DNA of 32,767 nucleotides from positions 1 to 32,767 of the forward strand of contig CAZRTO010000007.1 of assembly GCA_964603025.1 (NCBI GenBank), in the 5' to 3' direction. This document shows positions 1 through 9,000 of the stretch, in pieces (position 1 is the stretch's first letter; each line of letters begins with the position of its first letter). The translations under genes and the position numbers were made by a program. The notes beneath the pieces are model-generated. The model worked only from the letters and a program-made list of their open reading frames with translations, had not been told where the DNA came from and searched no databases. This DNA is from CALFCX01 sp964603025 (GTDB lineage Bacteria > Margulisbacteria > WOR-1 > JAKLHX01).

Positions 1-2
1 AT

Positions 3-53
3 CAGGCTCCGGGCAATTATACGACCGTTGTTAAGTTCACGATGACCGAATAA
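3..53 (+). CDS. 3' end of a truncated subunit-like gene
   Basis: Only the last 16 codons and the TAA stop lie in the window; the gene begins upstream of base 1. The visible tail reads QAPGNYTTVVKFTMTE. It resembles the C-terminus of the next gene (SQTAGLYSTRIIYTVTQ): both have a Gly-x-Tyr turn followed by an alternating hydrophobic/Thr strand. C-terminal strands of this kind are typical of spore-coat-U/pilin-type and WxL-type surface subunits. I infer a tandem paralogue of the following gene, in the same operon. The stop is directly followed by the ribosome-binding site of that gene (AGGGAGGT, about 53-60). Nothing more can be said from 51 bases. Confidence 0.55.
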   Translation, partial: QAPGNYTTVVKFTMTE

Positions 54-70
54 GGGAGGTCGGGTTCATT

Positions 71-658
71 TTGGAGACTATTTTTATGCTGTTAAAAGGT
101 TTTTTTAGGTTCCTTATTATCGTCGGCGCGGCAGTGATGCTGTCAAGCCAGATATCCTTTGCCGGGCCTATTCAAATGACCCTGCAGGGACATGCCGCAA
201 TAAGCTTTGGCGAAATGCTTCCCGGGGATTCCAAGACCCTCAATACCAATCCTTTGGACAGCTGGCTTTATTACAACAAGATCGATGTAAGGTCCGATGA
301 AAACACACAGTGGGAAGTATATATCCAGGCAGAATCGCTTCTTACCTCGGGAACCAATACCATTCCCGCTGACAATTTCAGGTTCAGGACGGATTATGCC
401 GGCTTTTATAAGACCGGAGGGCCCGATCCGAGCGACTGGTATGATCACAGGACCGGCCTCAGATATATATCTGAAATGCCTTTCTATCCGGCTACCAGCT
501 ATAGGATATATGTTTCCGGAGATGCGGATTCGTATCCCGGATTTAACAACAATATAACAGACAGTGGCCAGATCCAGCTAGTATATCTCCTGGATGTTCC
601 GCAGAGCCAGACCGCAGGCCTGTATTCGACCAGGATAATTTACACAGTCACGCAATAA
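71..658 (+). CDS. Secreted small subunit-like protein (pilin/WxL-like)
   Basis: A 195-aa protein with a signal peptide: hydrophobic residues about 11-26, likely cleavage after Ala31 (SFA-G). The mature part is about 165 aa, predicted all beta and cysteine-free. It contains a QWEVYIQAESLL strand (80-91) and ends in a Gly-Leu-Tyr turn plus an amphipathic strand. This pattern resembles spore-coat-U-type fimbrial subunits and also WxL-type surface domains; I cannot decide between them. The start is TTG at 71, ten bases after a GGAGGT site; ATG at 86 is an alternative. It lies between a partial paralogue and a chaperone-like gene, 13 bp from the latter, so I infer a secreted structural subunit handled by that chaperone-like protein. 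Family assignment is tentative; that it is a secreted protein is fairly certain. Confidence 0.8.
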   Translation: METIFMLLKGFFRFLIIVGAAVMLSSQISFAGPIQMTLQGHAAISFGEMLPGDSKTLNTNPLDSWLYYNKIDVRSDENTQWEVYIQAESLLTSGTNTIPADNFRFRTDYAGFYKTGGPDPSDWYDHRTGLRYISEMPFYPATSYRIYVSGDADSYPGFNNNITDSGQIQLVYLLDVPQSQTAGLYSTRIIYTVTQ

Positions 659-671
659 GGAGGGAATCGAT

Positions 672-1460
672 TTGAAGAAGACAGCAACGGCTATTCTTTT
701 TGTTCTTTGTCTGGCGGCGGGATCCTTTGCCTTTTCGCTCAACGTGGATCCTTCCAGCCTCTCATTGTCGGCAGGCCCCGGCGAGAGCGTTTCAGGAATG
801 ATCACTCTGGACAACAAAGGCGACCAGGAGATCTCCGTGCGAGCCTACGCGGAAGACTGGGCGTTCATGCCGGACCGCAGCAAATCCTTTAGAAAGCCCG
901 GTTCGGTCAAGAACAGCTGCTCAAAATGGATATATCTCCATCCCGAAGAACTGAGGATAGCTCCCGGGCAGTCCAAGCAGGTCAGGTACACCGTCACCGC
1001 CCCGCAGGACGCCGCGGGCGGCTATTACAGCGTGATATTCTTTGAGACGCAGCAGGACGATCCGGAACTTTTGAAAAAAGCGAACGTGATAATCGCCGGC
1101 AGGATAGGCTCGATAGTGTATTTTGAAACAAAAGAAGGTCTAGAAAAACGGATGTCGATGTCAGACCTTAAAATATCCAGGTCCGTGCCGGGAAAGCCCA
1201 TGTATTTTAAATTCACCGCCAAGAACGAGGGCAACACTTATGTGGCCCCTTCGGGCAACATCGTGATCGTGGACGACCTGGCCAATCTGCACGCCAGGAT
1301 AGATATACAGAAACAGTACATACTCCAGGGGGAGTCGCTGGTGATCGAGAACAAATGGGTGAGCAATCTTGCTGCCGGACAGTATGATGTGATAGCGACC
1401 GTCGATTACGGGGGAGACGCCCCGCTGTCGCTCAAAAGGCGCATCACGGTAGAAAAATAA
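672..1460 (+). CDS. Periplasmic two-domain Ig-fold chaperone-like protein
   Basis: A 262-aa exported protein with a signal peptide of about 20 residues (cleavage near SFA-F). The N-terminal half begins with a VDPSSLSLSAGPGE strand and a DNKGDQEISVRAYAEDW stretch, followed by RIAPGQSKQVRYTVTAP and a GGYYSVIFFE strand. The layout is that of PapD-like fimbrial chaperones and of the DUF916/DUF3324 pair of WxL-interacting proteins. The C-terminal half is a second Ig-like domain with a KNEGNTYV motif. Unlike Gram-positive DUF916 proteins it has no C-terminal membrane segment. The start is TTG at 672, seven bases after AAGGAGGG. A paralogue lies at 5244-6074. I infer that it binds subunits in the periplasm and hands them to the barrel encoded next; the specific role is untested. 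Confidence 0.8.
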   Translation: MKKTATAILFVLCLAAGSFAFSLNVDPSSLSLSAGPGESVSGMITLDNKGDQEISVRAYAEDWAFMPDRSKSFRKPGSVKNSCSKWIYLHPEELRIAPGQSKQVRYTVTAPQDAAGGYYSVIFFETQQDDPELLKKANVIIAGRIGSIVYFETKEGLEKRMSMSDLKISRSVPGKPMYFKFTAKNEGNTYVAPSGNIVIVDDLANLHARIDIQKQYILQGESLVIENKWVSNLAAGQYDVIATVDYGGDAPLSLKRRITVEK

Positions 1461-1494
1461 CAGGCAGCGGGCGGAGCAAAAGGACTAATTCATT

Positions 1495-3876
1495 ATGGTG
1501 AGGAGAGCTATATATTCTCTGGCGGTCGTAGCAGCTGCGGTATTGATCGCGGCAGCTTCGGCATCGGCCGAAAGCATCGTAGAGCTGGGGCTTAATGAGT
1601 CCAGGCCCTTTGACAGCGCCAACAACGTGTCAAGGGCGCTCAGCGCGGACCAGGATATCGCTCTCGTCGAAGTGGTGTCTCCCTCCAACTTCAAGATAAC
1701 GGGCGTGGGGCTCGGCTCTACTTATGTTTATGTGTGGTGGACAGATGATTCCTACAGCGTTTTTAAGGTGTCGGTGAAAAATCTGCTGCGTGAGCGTCAT
1801 GCCGAGGCCCTGAAAGCCGCTCCCGATGAGGCCAAGACCATCAGGTTCGAGCTTTCCGGCTCCTCTTATGGCGGGGATTCTCAGTCCCAGTACGCTTTTA
1901 ACCGCTGGGCTTACGGCGGGTTCTTCAGCGGGCTCAAGCTCTCCGGCGATACGCCGCTGGGCCGGACGGACTCATATGTCAATTACGAGGGATACAACGC
2001 CAATCACGGCCTGACCAGGTTTTCGGTGAACTTCAAAGGCGACGATTACTATTTTGACGCTGGCGACGGTTCGATAGCGCTTTCGGAAACAACCCTCCCT
2101 TATATGCACTATCAGGGATTGCAGCTCAAAAAAGACCTTTCGGAGAGGATGTCCTTGACGTTCGTTACCGGCGCGAGGGGACAGGGATTCTGGGGAAAAG
2201 ACGCCCTCAGGGATACCCGTCCGGTGCAAAAGTTCACGGCCGTCCAGGCGACCTTTAAGCCCGTAAAGGAACTCGCGCTGGACCTGAGAGCGGTGTCTTC
2301 GTCGACCGAGGGCAATTCCGTAAAAAGCGATATAGTCGGTATAGGGGCAAGATACACTCCAGCCCATTGGTTCTCTCTGGCCGGGGAAATGTCGAGCGGT
2401 CCCAACGATTCGGCGTGGAAGTCTGAAGTTTCCTACAGCGACCGGGGGCTTTCTCTGAGAGGCATATACAAGAATATTCCGGCAGGATTTGTCACGCCTT
2501 ACGACTCTCTGAACTCGCGCGGTGTTGAGGGGTTCTTTTTATACGGCTCTCATAATCCGTTCAGCTTTATGCGCCTCAACGCGCAGGCAAGCCGCTACAA
2601 AAATACCTATCTGCAGTCGGCAGGCAGCGATATCTACAACAGCGATATTTCCGGAAACCTGGACCTCGTGGTAAACCGCAACCTGACGCTGACCTATGCT
2701 CCGTGGCAGAACGATCACAGGGGATTCGACGGCGGAGGGCTGGGGCAGGGGGCGCTCGCGCAGGCCAACTACTCATTCAAGCTTCTCGGGTTCTCAAACA
2801 TTTTCCTCAGGTATCAGCCGAGCAAATTCACCGGATCGTCCACCGCGGAAACGGATTATATGAGCGAGAGGATGACGCTCGGCACCAGGCTAGGCGTGAC
2901 GGAATCTCTCTATATCGATCTTGAAAGCGAATGGAACTCCAGGAACACTATCGGCAGTGCAGTCGTCCGCGACGGCAGGATGCTTAAGGCGATCCTCAAC
3001 TGGGATTCGCGCCTCGGAGCCACTCCTCTGTACGGTAACTTAAGGGCCAGCTATTACAACGGTACGGACGCCGGGTCTCCGATCAACGAAGTCTGGGCGG
3101 ATGCCGAGCTGGCGTACAAGCCGTCGGCGGATACGAAATTCTATGTCCGCGGCAAGACAGCGGACTATGCGGGCTCCGCCTCCAATACGATAGACAGGAC
3201 CGAGCGGCATATAACCTGCGGGTTCAATGCCGTAATGGATTCATCCTTTTCCTTTTCGGGCTCTGGAAAGGTCGAGGGATTTGTGTTCGTGGACAGCAAC
3301 GGGAACGGCATAAGGGACCGCGGCGAAGAAGGAGTGGCGGGCGCAAAAGTATATGTAAAGGACGCTCATTATGTGCTGACCGACAAGGACGGCTGGTACA
3401 GCATAAAGTCGCTGAACTCCGGGACCGCCCGGGTCGCGCTTGATATGGCCACCGTGGATCCCAGGAACATACTCACTACCAGAAATCCCGCAGAGGTCAG
3501 GATCTCTTCCGGTACCGGCGCCAGAGCGGATTTCGGGATAAGAATGGTATCTTCCCTGAAAGGCCGGGTCTTTGCGGATTCCAACGCGGATAAAAAATTC
3601 GATCAGGGCGACAGGGCCATACCGAATTTCCCGGTATATGTGAACGGCAAGAAATACTTGACAGACTTTGAAGGCAAATTCTTTGTGTACGATATAGGGC
3701 CCGGCAGGCACAGTATTAATGTCGATCCAAAAGATCTTCCCGCGAGAATGCTGCCGATGGTGCCAATAAACAACTATGTTGAGGTCGAGGCAGGCAGTAC
3801 TGCCGAATTCGACCTGCCTCTCAAGCACTCTGCGCCGGTTCCGGCAAAACCAGTGGCACGCCAGCGCCGCCGCTGA
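1495..3876 (+). CDS. Usher-like outer-membrane barrel with pilus-assembly N domain and two SdrD_B-like domains
   Basis: A 793-aa protein. Signal peptide 1-25 (cleavage SASA-E). Residues about 27-97 match the short N-terminal domain of CpaC/RcpA-type pilus secretins (T2SS-T3SS_pil_N): an LGLNESRPF start, VEVVSPSNFKITGVGLGSTYV and a final FKVSVKN strand. No secretin domain follows. Instead residues about 115-590 alternate aromatic and polar residues with frequent Gly, Tyr and Asn turns, typical of a large beta-barrel. Two SdrD_B/CNA_B-like domains follow, each with an Asp-rich loop (DSNGNGIRDRGE near 599, DSNADKKFDQGD near 695). The C-terminus is basic (RQRRR). The order subunit, chaperone-like protein, barrel suggests an usher analogue, but I see no clear PapC/FimD plug or C-terminal domains. 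Start ATG 1495 has only a weak upstream purine tract. Confidence 0.8.
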   Translation: MVRRAIYSLAVVAAAVLIAAASASAESIVELGLNESRPFDSANNVSRALSADQDIALVEVVSPSNFKITGVGLGSTYVYVWWTDDSYSVFKVSVKNLLRERHAEALKAAPDEAKTIRFELSGSSYGGDSQSQYAFNRWAYGGFFSGLKLSGDTPLGRTDSYVNYEGYNANHGLTRFSVNFKGDDYYFDAGDGSIALSETTLPYMHYQGLQLKKDLSERMSLTFVTGARGQGFWGKDALRDTRPVQKFTAVQATFKPVKELALDLRAVSSSTEGNSVKSDIVGIGARYTPAHWFSLAGEMSSGPNDSAWKSEVSYSDRGLSLRGIYKNIPAGFVTPYDSLNSRGVEGFFLYGSHNPFSFMRLNAQASRYKNTYLQSAGSDIYNSDISGNLDLVVNRNLTLTYAPWQNDHRGFDGGGLGQGALAQANYSFKLLGFSNIFLRYQPSKFTGSSTAETDYMSERMTLGTRLGVTESLYIDLESEWNSRNTIGSAVVRDGRMLKAILNWDSRLGATPLYGNLRASYYNGTDAGSPINEVWADAELAYKPSADTKFYVRGKTADYAGSASNTIDRTERHITCGFNAVMDSSFSFSGSGKVEGFVFVDSNGNGIRDRGEEGVAGAKVYVKDAHYVLTDKDGWYSIKSLNSGTARVALDMATVDPRNILTTRNPAEVRISSGTGARADFGIRMVSSLKGRVFADSNADKKFDQGDRAIPNFPVYVNGKKYLTDFEGKFFVYDIGPGRHSINVDPKDLPARMLPMVPINNYVEVEAGSTAEFDLPLKHSAPVPAKPVARQRRR

Positions 3877-3888
3877 CCTGCTTTTCTG

Positions 3889-3897
3889 TGCTATAAT
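3889..3897 (+). promoter_or_regulatory. Candidate extended -10 promoter for module B
   Basis: TGCTATAAT is a perfect extended -10 element. No good -35 box lies 16-18 bases upstream, which is acceptable for extended -10 promoters. It lies just after the stop of the barrel gene and would start RNA near 3904, giving a leader of about 240 nt before the secreted-protein gene at 4145. An almost identical element (TGCTATAAT) precedes pth. Confidence 0.5.
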
Positions 3898-4144
3898 TAA
3901 GACTGTAACCGCAGATTTTTCCGCCTGTTGAGAAAGAAGGTTGTTTTTCATATTTTTGTCCACTCCTAATTGTGCATGTGCCGCATGTCCGATCGGCAAA
4001 ACCAGTGAAATCCGCATGCAAAAATGACGATAACAAATTGTACAGAGATACAGTATATTTTCAGCGGAAGGGCAGGTGGAAAAATTGAGCGTTTTTGTTA
4101 AATTCGGATCCAATACTACAAAAAGGAAGGAGAGTGAAAATAGA
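3898..4144 (+). other. Long AT-rich untranslated leader between surface modules
   Basis: This gene-free stretch is AT-richer than its neighbours. It holds a 14-base sequence, CGGCAAAACCAGTG (3994-4007), which repeats the end of the preceding gene (3842-3855). It also has a TGCATG...CATGCA inverted pair (about 3973-4020) and, at its 3' end, a good ribosome-binding site (AAGGAGAG-like, 4125-4134). I checked it against riboswitch classes I know and found no convincing match. No intrinsic terminator for the upstream barrel gene is evident. Confidence 0.4.
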
Positions 4145-5227
4145 ATGAAAAAAGTATTTTTTGCATTGGCGTTGCTGACCATAATAGCGATATCTTCCGG
4201 AGCGGCAATGGCGACCGGCACCGGCGATATAAACGTCGGGTACCCGCGTTTTGATATAGGCTATACAACTCCCGGCTGGCAGTTCCAGACATTTGAAGGA
4301 ACGCCTTTGCTGTTTTCCATGACAGTGAACAACCTTAAGACCGCTGACAGGACCAACGCGATAGCCGGGGCTAACCTTAACGGCACGACCTCGGTGAGCA
4401 AGCTGTCGGTGACCGGAAAGGATATAGCGATACTCAACCATATTTCCGGATTCACGCTGTATCCGAACACGGCTTCATCCCCGTTCCCGTCCATCTGGGT
4501 AAAGGGAGATACAGTGAACCCGTCGCCGGATCCCGGCATCTATCTGACCGGGACGGACGCGAACAAATTCTATCAGCAGGGGCTCACGATCAACGCGCCT
4601 TACTACCTTGTGCCGGATTATCAGTGGACGGTTTTTGTCTTTGCCGATAAAGACCTGCTGACACAGACCGCCGGCCCAACTACGGGCAAGGTGCTCGATC
4701 CGAGAGTCGCTACGATGAGGTGGTTCGCCTGGGCGGATGATTCCTCAACGGATATCTCAATGGGGACCTATTACGGAAGCAGAGGCATAGCAAAACCGGC
4801 TTTCGGGTACAGAAGGGCGGTAGATCCTTCCCCCACGATGTTCAACATATTGCCCATTATAGCTTCAGGAGCTACCGAAGCCCAGAAAAAAACGTTCCTT
4901 TCAGGGACGACGGGCGTATCGACACCGGAGGTTGCCCCCGGATATGCTGCCGAGGTTGGTGGCGTAGCGCAGGGCGCTATCCCGTCTGACGGACAGATCT
5001 ACTACAACATAGACAGGAACACGCCTGCCGCCGATAATGCCAACAACTTTGTGATACAGAACAGGAGCCAGATGGGCCTTGTTTACGCGGCCCCGAACAA
5101 CGCGTATTCTCACAGGACGCAGAAGCTGCATATACAGTTCGCTGCGGTTTGGCCTGATGCCCCGATAGGAGTGGCCTCGGGAGCGAAATCCTGCGATATC
5201 AGTCTGTGGCAGAGAACGGCCCCGTAA
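4145..5227 (+). CDS. Secreted beta-rich protein of unknown family, module B
   Basis: A 360-aa exported protein that I do not recognise. Signal peptide 1-23 (MKKVFFALALL..., cleavage AMA-T). The mature protein is rich in Gly, Thr, Asn, Pro and Tyr, has one cysteine near the C-terminus (KSCDISLW) and is probably all beta. Residues 160-172 (QWTVFVFADKDLL) closely resemble QWEVYIQAESLL in the small subunit at 71-658, so both may share a fold. ATG 4145 is chosen because AAGGAAGGAGAG ends about ten bases upstream and the signal peptide begins there; the frame stays open upstream to 4076 but yields a non-signal-like extension. As the first gene after a long leader and just before a chaperone-like gene, it could be a major surface subunit. 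Confidence 0.8.
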   Translation: MKKVFFALALLTIIAISSGAAMATGTGDINVGYPRFDIGYTTPGWQFQTFEGTPLLFSMTVNNLKTADRTNAIAGANLNGTTSVSKLSVTGKDIAILNHISGFTLYPNTASSPFPSIWVKGDTVNPSPDPGIYLTGTDANKFYQQGLTINAPYYLVPDYQWTVFVFADKDLLTQTAGPTTGKVLDPRVATMRWFAWADDSSTDISMGTYYGSRGIAKPAFGYRRAVDPSPTMFNILPIIASGATEAQKKTFLSGTTGVSTPEVAPGYAAEVGGVAQGAIPSDGQIYYNIDRNTPAADNANNFVIQNRSQMGLVYAAPNNAYSHRTQKLHIQFAAVWPDAPIGVASGAKSCDISLWQRTAP

Positions 5228-5243
5228 TAAACTAGGAGATGTT

Positions 5244-6074
5244 GTGAGCAGGAGGGGTGATCCCCTCCTGCCACATACGGTAATTATGCTTGATCTTGGA
5301 TATATAAAAAGGGGATCAGTCAAAGCCCTGTTATCGGGGTTGTTGGTCTTTGTTATGGTCTCCGGTATTGCCCAGGCCGATCTTATTCTGCGGCAGCCTT
5401 CTCTAACACTTATGCTCGAAAAAGGCCAGGTATTCAACGGAGGAATAGTTTTAGAGAATGTTTCCGGGAGAGACCTTTCCGTAAAGGTTGAGCCGGTCCC
5501 GGCCCTTGACAGTGGCGGCAACCCTGCCGCCAGATCGTGTTCGGATTGGATGCTGCTTGAGGACAGCTCTTTTGTAATTCCGGCAGGCGGGATAAAGGAC
5601 CTGCGGTTCAGGGCCGCTGTCCCGGAAAATGCCGAGGGGGGGTATTACTCAAGCATAGTATATTCGTATCACGCGGGGCAGATGCAGGGGCCGGATGATA
5701 TGACCTTTAATATAAGGATGCATATAGAGATGCCGGTCAATATACAGATATCCGGGACCGTAAAGAACGATATTTCCGTCAAAGATCTCAGCATCAGCTA
5801 TAATGATAACAAGACGGTGGAGATAACTTCGACTGTTGTGAATACAGGCAATTCATTTACCGACGTAAAGGCATCCTACTTGATACTGTCCCCTGACCGG
5901 TCAGTGGCCCGGGCGTTCAGTTCGGGGAATATCAAGATGTATCCAGGGGATGAAAGACAGATCCCTTACACAGGCCAGGACGTCCTGAAAAAAGGGGAGA
6001 ATACGGTTGTTGCCGTATTTGATTTCGGCGGGGAAAGCCCGAAGTCGGTACAAAAAAAGCTGCTGGTGAAATAA
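5244..6074 (+). CDS. Second periplasmic Ig-fold chaperone-like protein
   Basis: A 276-aa exported protein paralogous in layout to the one at 672-1460. It shows a RQPSLTLMLEKGQVFNGG first strand, LENVSGRDLSVKVEPV, a FVIPAGGIKDLRFRAAVPENAEGGYYSS block and a second Ig-like half with a VVNTGNSF motif. The signal peptide is a long hydrophobic run ending IAQA-D. The start is uncertain: GTG 5244 lies five bases after AGGAG, whereas ATG 5286 gives a more usual signal-peptide length but lacks a ribosome-binding site. A perfect 9-bp hairpin (5249-5270) lies between the two candidate starts. By family resemblance (PapD-like or DUF916/DUF3324-like) I infer periplasmic binding of the adjacent secreted proteins. 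Confidence 0.8.
   Translation: MSRRGDPLLPHTVIMLDLGYIKRGSVKALLSGLLVFVMVSGIAQADLILRQPSLTLMLEKGQVFNGGIVLENVSGRDLSVKVEPVPALDSGGNPAARSCSDWMLLEDSSFVIPAGGIKDLRFRAAVPENAEGGYYSSIVYSYHAGQMQGPDDMTFNIRMHIEMPVNIQISGTVKNDISVKDLSISYNDNKTVEITSTVVNTGNSFTDVKASYLILSPDRSVARAFSSGNIKMYPGDERQIPYTGQDVLKKGENTVVAVFDFGGESPKSVQKKLLVK
5249..5270 (+). promoter_or_regulatory. Perfect 9-bp hairpin without U-tract, containing an SD-like arm
   Basis: CAGGAGGGG (5249-5257) and CCCCTCCTG (5262-5270) are exact inverted repeats around a TGAT loop. No run of T follows, so it is not a canonical intrinsic terminator. The left arm holds an AGGAGGGG Shine-Dalgarno-like sequence that would be hidden in the folded RNA. It lies 22 bases after the stop of the upstream gene and between the two candidate starts of the chaperone-like gene. 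It could stabilise the upstream mRNA or limit translation of the downstream gene; this role is inferred. Confidence 0.55.
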
Positions 6075-6075
6075 G

Positions 6076-9000
6076 ATGCATCTTATGAAAAGAAAGACAA
6101 GGTTTCTGAACAGGATAATATCCGCGGCGATGATCGTGATGCTGATCGCTCCGACCCTTCACGCCGACGAATGGATCACGATCGGATCTGGCGATATCGG
6201 GAGCGGGTCGGGCTCTGTGGCGCTTATAGGTGCTTCCCCGTCGGCCGCGTACAATGGAGATACCATAAACGTAGAGATCACCGGACAGGACACAAACTTT
6301 GGTCCGCTTACGACCGTTGATTTTGGCGACGACATAACTGTTAATTCGGTCAGCGTGACAGATGCCAGCCATATTACCGCCAATATTTCTATAAGCACTT
6401 CAGCCGGGACGGGAACACGAACAATAACTGCTGTGACCGGCGGAGAGATCGCCAGCGGAGCGATATTTACGGTAAATGCGCCTTCCTTGAGCATTTCCCC
6501 GTCAACCGGCGAACAGGGATGGACAGGGAACCTCACCGTGACAGGCACGGGTTCGCACTTCATTAACGGTACGACAACAGCTGTTTTCAGCGGTTCCGGG
6601 ATCACTGTCAATTCAGTTGCGGTGTCCGGTCCTACATCCGCGGTGTTAAATGTCACCATAGCCGACCTCGCGGTGATAAGCACGCGAACACTGACCGTTT
6701 CCACCGACCTTGGCGCGCTGGGCATGGAAACAATTAACGCATCCTTTGCGGTTACGATCGCCGGAGGTGCCGGCCTCGTAATAGACGATTACGAATATTA
6801 TCCTGGAAAAGACCACCGCGGCATGATGAACTACTATTACAGATCAGGCTCTAATGCCGAAGATGTGAACATCCCAGAACCGGTAAATTCAGCGGCGATC
6901 ATACAAGAGGGGTCCCGGTCGATGCAGATAACATATGCCGGAGCAGCTGCCGGGCAGTGGGGCGGATACTGGGGTGGCGGACTCACGATAGAAGCAAAAG
7001 ATCTTACGCCTTATTCGGGTATCAGCCTCTGGGTGAAAGGCGACGGGACAAATAATACGTTCAGCATAAATCTGACGGAAGCCGATGTTTCCGGAGTTCC
7101 TCAGGAGACATATGCCAGCCCGTCCTATTCTCTTTCGGACACCAACTGGCATGAGATACAGATACCTTTCTCAGCTTTTGTAAGGGATTCGTCAGGCAAC
7201 CAGCTGGAAGGCTCGTTCAGTAAGGTCGTGAAGGGCTATGCGATAGTGTATCGCGGGGGCCAGTCTACCTCTGCTTTCCACTACATAGACTATATCAGCG
7301 CCAGGAACATAGACGTTTCGTCTGTTCCGACGGTGACCGGCGTCAACCCGAATACAGGGCCTAACAACGCGACAACTACCGTCACGATAACCGGGACCAA
7401 TTTCACCGGAGTGACGGCCGTTAGAATAGGCACCTGGCCCGTCAGCTCTTTTACCGTTAACAGTCCGACATCAATAACCGCCGTGATCCCTTCAGGGTTG
7501 CCGGCAAATACATACCATGTGACGGTCACAAATGCATATGGGACATCCGCTGAGACCCCGGCTGATCTTTTCACCGTGACCGAGGGCAGCGGGGACATAA
7601 TAATCGACAATTACGAGGACAACGGCAGGCCGGATGCCAGGGGTCAGATGGAGTACTACTTTAAATCCGGAGCTCAGGCCGGAGAGGCGGCGGTAACAGA
7701 ACCGGCGAATTCAACCTCTATAGTCCATGAAGGACTGAGATCCATGCAGCTGAGATATCCTGGGGCTGCCGCGGGTCAATGGGGCGGATACTGGGGCGGC
7801 GGATTACTGACTCCCGCAGCCGATGCGATAGACATAAGCAGCGCGAACATGCTGGTGTATTATGTGCGAGGTGACGGGACTGATAATACGGCCAGACTAT
7901 CGGTGACGGAATACAAAGATGGAGTCAACGACGAAACATACAGGGCGCTTGACCGGCATAAACTGAACAATTCTGGATCGTTCAAAGAGGTAAAGGTCCC
8001 GTATACAAGGATCTGGAGGGACGAGTACTCAGGTTCGATAAAGGACGACAATGTATTCTCGAACAGATTAAAGAGCTACACGTTCGTTTATGAGGGCGCT
8101 GCCGCCACTGCGAACAATAATTATATAGACCTTCTAAAAGCGGTCAATTGGACAGGGCCGATAATAGACCTGCTTGGCCCGAGCTTCGGACCTGTTGGGA
8201 CGACAGTGGAAGTGATCGGAAGGAATTTTGGAGCGACTCAGGGGAGCAGCATAGTCACATTGAACGGCATGACCGCAGCGGTGTCGTCGTGGAGCGCAAC
8301 CAGGATAGTAATGACTGTCCCTGTGGGGGCAACAAGCGGTCCCGTAGAAGTGACGGTCGACGGCTTTGTAAGCAACGCAGTGCCGTTCACGGTTACTTCA
8401 ACCGACCAGGAAGGGCCTATGATAACGGCGATAACGCCCAACATCGGCCCGGCCGGGACTACAGCGGTGATAACAGGGACCAATTTCCTTGCCGATCCGG
8501 GTGCCGCCAACAGGTCCACGGCGTCCTATCACATAACATTCGGTCTTAACAGAATCACTACAGCAAATGTGCTTGCATGGAGCGACACATCTATTACTGT
8601 CATAGTGCCGAATATCGCTGACGGGGTATATCCCGTGCAGGTAAGGGCCAACGACCGAGAGAGCAATTTTGTGGACTTTACCGTTGGCATAGCTCTTGAT
8701 ACGGAACCGCCTTCTTCCGTGTTCGGCAATTCCATGGTCAAGAGCGGTTCAAATCTGATACTCGGCTGGACCCCTGCGACCGACAATGTCGGAGTTGCGG
8801 GCTACTATATATACAGGAGCACAACCCCTGTTTTCACGGCTTCTTTGTCTAACAGGGTAGGATCCTCGCCGACCAATTCATACACTGATGCCGGAGCGCT
8901 TGCGGCAGCTGACAGCTATTATTACAAAGTCAAGGCATATGACGCGGCCGGCAATGAATCGGTCCAGGCTTCGAATATGGGCTACAAACTGAATAAGAAC

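Noticed and set aside
3960..4040. Possible cyclic-di-GMP-I (GEMM) riboswitch, suggested by GGCAAAACC and GAAA segments upstream of a surface gene
   Set aside because: The obligatory ACGCAAAGCC and CCGGCC parts and the second stem are absent, and the pairing pattern does not fit.
3241..4221. A 326-codon open frame on the minus strand across the end of the barrel gene and the leader
   Set aside because: It is antisense to a well-supported barrel gene, its translation has no protein-like pattern or known motif, and its start has no ribosome-binding site.
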